A stretch of 64,000 nt of DNA from Porphyromonas circumdentaria (GTDB taxonomy: Bacteria > Bacteroidota > Bacteroidia > Bacteroidales > Porphyromonadaceae): NCBI RefSeq assembly GCF_900167105.1, contig NZ_FUXE01000003.1, positions 62,001 through 126,000 of the forward strand, given 5' to 3'. Numbering within the stretch: position 1 is the first letter of the stretch; each line of letters begins with the position of its first letter. The position numbers and the translations under genes were made by a program. This document shows, in pieces, positions 63,711-64,000 of the stretch. Below the pieces are notes generated by a model. The model was not told the DNA's origin. It saw nothing but the letters and a program-made list of their open reading frames with translations, and did no database searches.

Positions 63711-64000
63711 TTATTTTGCTTCCCAAGCAATTGCAGCTGCCCCCAATATGGCAGAGTCGGCAGCTGGTAGCGAAGAGAAAAGTAACTTAGGAGGCGTGTA
63801 CACCTTCAACAAATTGGCATAGAAAGCTCCCTTTAACGGGTTCATTAAAAGATCTCCTGCAGCAGCAAGACCTCCAAAGAGAACAAAGGCCTCAGGACTG
63901 GAAAAGGTTACAAAATCGGCCAACGTTTCTCCCAAGATTTTACCCGTAAAGTTAAAGATATCGATAGCCGTAACATCTCCCCTTGATGCGGCTTCAAAAA
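63711..64000 (-). CDS. ROK-family glucokinase-like protein (partial, 3' end)
   Basis: Only the last 96 codons are in the window; the gene continues past the right edge. The fragment FVLFGGLAAAGDLLMNPLKG and later PAADSAILGAAAIAWEAK match the C-terminal lobe of ROK sugar kinases (GG-A-AGD-L motif). A glucokinase or N-acetylhexosamine kinase role fits; the zinc motif and substrate residues are outside the window. Confidence 0.8.
   Translation of the reverse strand, partial: FEAASRGDVTAIDIFNFTGKILGETLADFVTFSSPEAFVLFGGLAAAGDLLMNPLKGAFYANLLKVYTPPKLLFSSLPAADSAILGAAAIAWEAK

Overview
The window is a stretch of chromosome from a member of the Bacteroidota, most likely the Porphyromonas group. The evidence is the gene content (complete Bat aerotolerance operon, GldE, a type IX secretion type-B sorting domain, a DPP5-like S9 peptidase, DUF4837 lipoprotein, fused-fold NIF3 protein), the recurrent promoter box TAnnTTTG(C) with an upstream TTG, and the near absence of Shine-Dalgarno sequences. 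No rRNA, tRNA, prophage or CRISPR array was seen. Species-level identity cannot be settled from the sequence alone.

Layout. 0-2.4 kb: the start of an outer-membrane barrel gene (cut by the window edge) and a LysM/periplasmic-binding-fold protein on the minus strand, then an intergenic region with 21-bp AT-rich tandem repeats. 2.4-6 kb: a SpoU/TrmH methyltransferase, then a small accessory island in which an AlkC-like DNA-repair gene sits between two 122-bp direct repeats that are the left ends of decayed IS4-type elements, then an FMN riboswitch driving ribB. 6-10.7 kb: CorA, an ABC-F protein and a DPP5-like peptidase behind a long structured leader. 11-23 kb (plus strand): an ICMT-like protein, yajC, a YbbR protein, coaE, then a long tightly packed run (FHA protein, gmd, fcl, L-cysteine desulfidase, Wzc-like chain-length protein, pncB, nadD, a tiny membrane protein, tgt) ending in a hairpin terminator.

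23-43 kb: uvrD (plus) converges on and overlaps a phosphopantetheinyl transferase; the minus strand then carries ssb-gldE-PPTase, a nucleoside-salvage operon (dipeptidase, mtaD, punA, AlkD-like protein), DUF4837-pdxA-RecB-like nuclease/helicase, tilS, and aspS-NIF3-zinc-ribbon protein. 43-45 kb: a SAM-II riboswitch and metK. 45-57.8 kb (minus): glycerate kinase, the whole moxR-DUF58-batX-batA-batB-batC-batD-batE-PAP2 operon, and an XRE regulator-pyrK-pyrD group. 57.8-58.9 kb: a 1-kb AT-rich intergenic region with a perfect 24-bp inverted repeat around a second 21-bp array. 58.9-62.7 kb (plus): an LptF/G-type permease, a split ThrE exporter and a type IX-secreted protein. 62.9-64 kb (minus): a short-chain dehydrogenase and the end of a ROK-family glucokinase.

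Most of the window is ordinary core genome. The less ordinary parts are the IS-flanked alkC island, two families of short tandem repeats that recur at distant intergenic sites, the corA leader, the two metabolite riboswitches, and several proteins that have lost key residues (ABC-F second ATPase domain, Wzc-like kinase domain, Tgt zinc ligands).
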